In this document: positions 5,078-6,358 of the stretch, piece by piece | Layout: each line of letters begins with the position of its first letter | Numbering within the stretch: the first letter of the stretch is position 1 | Source of the DNA: an uncultured Prevotellaceae bacterium | GTDB lineage: Bacteria > Bacteroidota > Bacteroidia > Bacteroidales > Bacteroidaceae | Length of the DNA: 6,358 bases | Direction: 5' to 3' | NCBI GenBank assembly: GCA_937877605.1 | Contig: CALFJA010000003.1 | Location: 1 to 6,358 of the forward strand | The notes under the pieces: generated by a model | Databases searched by the model: none | What the model saw: only the letters and a program-made list of their open reading frames with translations | Told to the model about the DNA's origin: nothing | Position numbers and translations under genes: made by a program

Positions 5078-5139
5078 TCATAACTCCCCTCGCCCCTCTT
5101 AGCTTAAGAGGGGAAACATCGCGGATAATTTTCCCACAC
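5078..5139 (+). repeat. Palindromic repeat (copy C), right of the DUF559 gene
   Basis: It starts with TCATAACTC (5078-5086), has the hairpin CCCCTCTTA-GCT-TAAGAGGGG (5093-5113) identical to that in copy A, then AAACATCGCGGA and ends with TTCCCACAC (5131-5139). It is therefore a half element compared with copy A: the second hairpin and closing GAGTTATGAC are missing. Only a few positions differ from copy A over the first 49 or so bases, which suggests recent common origin or conservation. Confidence 0.7.
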
Positions 5140-5142
5140 ATT

Positions 5143-5180
5143 AAAAAAAAAGGATGCACGGCTCGCTGCCGTGCATCCTT
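5143..5180 (-). terminator. Rho-independent terminator of the secreted-protein/small-protein operon
   Basis: A perfect 13-bp stem AAGGATGCACGGC / GCCGTGCATCCTT (5150-5162 and 5168-5180) with a 5-nt loop is followed, on the minus strand, by a run of nine T. It lies 28 nt past the stop codon of the 61-aa gene and directly abuts repeat copy C. Confidence 0.93.
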
Positions 5181-5208
5181 GCTATAGAGTGTCTGTGCGT
5201 GTCGGAAA

Positions 5209-5394
5209 TCAATCCTCGTCACTGTTGTTGTCTTCACCCCAAACGGACCAACCTGGCCGTGCCGGAGCGAAAGAGCCACCACCGCCTTCACCGTCGCCGG
5301 GATCTTGGTTGTTGCCCTCTGAACCGTACATGTTCTGGAGGATATCTTCGTACAGTGCAATCTCTTTGGATGTTGGTTTCAAATATGTCTTCAT
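5209..5394 (-). CDS. Small acidic glycine-rich protein (61 aa), unknown function
   Basis: The peptide begins MKTYLKPTSKEIALYED, has a short helical stretch (about 8-22), then YGSEGNNQDPGDGEGGGG (23-40), an aromatic/proline part SFAPARPGWSVWGED (41-55) and an acidic tail. It has no signal peptide, membrane segment or cysteine. The 'MKxYxKPT' opening followed by a Gly/Asp-rich, Trp-containing tail recalls short proteins frequently found in Prevotella, but I know no assigned function. Support for it being real comes from a strong Shine-Dalgarno (5404-5410) at a 9-nt spacing, its position 21 nt after a secreted-protein gene, and the terminator directly after it. A modified-peptide precursor is conceivable from the leader-plus-glycine layout, but no modifying enzyme is visible here. 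Confidence 0.75.
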   Translation of the reverse strand: MKTYLKPTSKEIALYEDILQNMYGSEGNNQDPGDGEGGGGSFAPARPGWSVWGEDNNSDED

Positions 5395-5403
5395 AATAAT
5401 GGT

Positions 5404-5410
5404 CCTCCTT
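5404..5410 (-). promoter_or_regulatory. Strong Shine-Dalgarno of the 61-aa gene
   Basis: The complement reads AAGGAGG, 9 nt before the ATG at 5394. No other start in this window has a comparable site, and Bacteroidota generally use weak or no Shine-Dalgarno, so this marks the small gene as a genuine and possibly highly translated one. Confidence 0.7.
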
Positions 5411-5415
5411 CCTTA

Positions 5416-6358
5416 TTATTTAACAACAAATTTCTTACCATTCTGCACATAGATGCCCTTCGGCAGGCGAGTGCCCGTCACCTTGCGGCCAGCGAGGTCG
5501 TAGACATCGGCGGTGTTGCCCGTCGTTGTTTCTGTCTCCACGCCGTCGATGCCAGTGAGTGCACCACCACCGAATGCGAAGTAAACAATATCGTTATCGA
5601 CATCGCCCAGGAGGTTGTACGGTACCTGCAGGTAGGCACTGTTGATGGAGAATGTGCCGCTGCCCGGGTGGAAGAACCCAACGGTGTACTTGCTGTCGCC
5701 TTGGAGCAGCTTATAGCCAAAGAGGAAGTTGTCGTAGGTGGTGCCTTCGTTGCCTTCTGCGTCGACATGTACTCCCACTGTCTGTGCTGCTACTGAAGGA
5801 ACGAGTTTGTTGGTGACGCTCGAGCCTGCCAGTTTCGGGTTCGGTCCGTAGTATTCGAACTTCTCCGGGAAGGTGGTTCTGAAGGCAGAGGCAGCCTGGT
5901 CGATTACCAGCATGACGGGAGTGTTGGCCGGAAGGATGCGGCTGGTGCCGTTGTCGGTAACCAGCGGATACTCGGTCAACTGTACGGTACCGTCGGTGTC
6001 GTTGGCATTCTTCGCGGCACTGCTGATGTAGTAGGCATTCATTCCAGTGGGAAGTACCACAGCGTGGTAGTCGCTGAAGGTACGCATGGAGGCCTTCTCG
6101 TTGAAAGAGCCCACTGCTTCCTTCACACCGCGCGTGGTAGCACCCGGAGAATAGAAGTCGTACTCGCGGTTGCCTACCACATAGTAGACATACTGCTGCT
6201 CGTTCATGGTCGTGATGTACAGGCGGATGGTGTAGTCGCCGGTGGGCAGGTTGAAGCGCTGTCCGTCGACAGTGTACTCCTTATCGCCGGTGAGCACATT
6301 GGTGTCATAGTCTGTAGCCGGGTCGAAGGTTGACTTCGGCAGGGCGTAGATGGACAGG
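5416..6358 (-). CDS. Secreted/surface protein with T9SS-like C-terminal domain, C-terminal part (start lies beyond right edge)
   Basis: The frame is open to the right edge. An internal GTG at 6297 could be mistaken for a start, but in-frame codons continue upstream (reading ...LPKSTFDPATDYDTNV), so the true start is outside the window. About 314 codons are visible. The protein is rich in Thr, Gly, Asn and aromatics, as in extracellular beta-rich proteins. A central stretch (AYYISSAAKN... through SRILPANTPVMLVID) matches a module I recall in Prevotella surface proteins. The end, GIDGVE... followed by VYDLAGRKVTGTRLPKGIYV and the NGKKFVVK tail, is a typical Bacteroidota C-terminal sorting-type domain (Por/T9SS type A-like), pointing to export across the outer membrane and surface attachment or release. 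The specific function, enzyme or adhesin, cannot be told from this part. The 61-aa gene follows in the same operon. Confidence 0.9.
   Translation of the reverse strand, partial: LSIYALPKSTFDPATDYDTNVLTGDKEYTVDGQRFNLPTGDYTIRLYITTMNEQQYVYYVVGNREYDFYSPGATTRGVKEAVGSFNEKASMRTFSDYHAVVLPTGMNAYYISSAAKNANDTDGTVQLTEYPLVTDNGTSRILPANTPVMLVIDQAASAFRTTFPEKFEYYGPNPKLAGSSVTNKLVPSVAAQTVGVHVDAEGNEGTTYDNFLFGYKLLQGDSKYTVGFFHPGSGTFSINSAYLQVPYNLLGDVDNDIVYFAFGGGALTGIDGVETETTTGNTADVYDLAGRKVTGTRLPKGIYVQNGKKFVVK

Larger units (their letters stand above)
4514..5139. mobile_element. Candidate composite repeat-nuclease element (DUF559 gene between inverted palindromic repeats)
   Basis: A 626-bp unit is bounded by the 9-bp inverted repeat GTGTGGGAA (4514-4522) and TTCCCACAC (5131-5139). 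Moving inward, both sides carry CGCGG-containing linkers, a CTCTTA...TAAGAG hairpin and the end motif GAGTTATGAC (left, 4634-4643) or TCATAACTC (right, 5078-5086), in opposite orientation. A DUF559 nuclease gene lies between. The symmetry and shared motifs are visible directly; that the unit moves, or that the nuclease acts on the repeats, is inference. No target-site duplication was identified, and the left arm is longer than the right, so the two sides are not simple copies. Confidence 0.4.

Noticed and set aside
4490..5140. CRISPR array
   Set aside because: The repeats are few, palindromic, unequal in length and inverted relative to each other, with no regular spacers and no cas gene.
5013..5360. 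115-codon minus-strand frame reading through repeat C and the terminator
   Set aside because: It overlaps the 61-aa gene, a strong terminator and the DUF559 promoter, and contains the PLKLRGARGVM repeat translation.
6295..6297. GTG codon as start of the right-hand secreted protein
   Set aside because: In-frame coding sequence continues upstream to the window edge and no signal peptide follows the GTG, so the gene is 5'-truncated by the window.

Overview
The window looks like chromosomal DNA from a Bacteroidales bacterium, most likely Prevotellaceae. Four things point there: GC content near 50%; Bacteroidota-type promoters (TTTG or TTG, 19 nt, then TAnnTTTG) before several genes; starts mostly without a Shine-Dalgarno sequence; and, at the right end, a secreted-protein C-terminus of the Bacteroidota 'VYDLAGRKV...LPKGIYVxNGKKxVVK' type. 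The assignment is inferred from these features, not from a database match.

Left part (1-2465), all on the minus strand. miaA (tRNA A37 dimethylallyltransferase) is followed 49 nt downstream by the first 30 codons of a probable diacylglycerol/lipid kinase that runs off the left edge; the two are probably co-transcribed. Upstream of miaA, with its own promoter and a strong terminator, is a single-gene unit for a 395-aa secreted protein of unknown function.

Middle (2466-4364). An intergenic region holds an 88-bp palindromic repeat and the gap terminator. Then come gap (glycolytic GAPDH, minus strand) and mscL (large-conductance mechanosensitive channel, plus strand), transcribed divergently from a 154-bp region where their -7 elements lie 11 bp apart. 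mscL ends in a textbook terminator.

Repeat-rich part (4365-5180). After the mscL terminator there is a 103-bp stretch made of three consecutive near-perfect hairpins closed by an outer 8-bp stem, so it could fold like a cloverleaf. It is followed by palindromic repeats of the same family as the 88-bp element. These lie in opposite orientation on both sides of a small DUF559 (PD-(D/E)XK/Vsr-like) nuclease gene, and the whole unit (about 4514-5139) is bounded by a 9-bp inverted repeat. Nuclease plus palindromic repeats is the best candidate here for an undescribed mobile or repeat-propagating system.

Right part (5181-6358), minus strand. The C-terminal 314 or so codons of a secreted/surface protein with a type IX secretion-like C-terminal domain are followed, 21 nt later, by a 61-aa acidic glycine-rich small protein with an unusually strong Shine-Dalgarno. 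A strong terminator closes this operon. The housekeeping genes (miaA, gap, mscL) look intact; the novelty is in the intergenic elements and the small genes.
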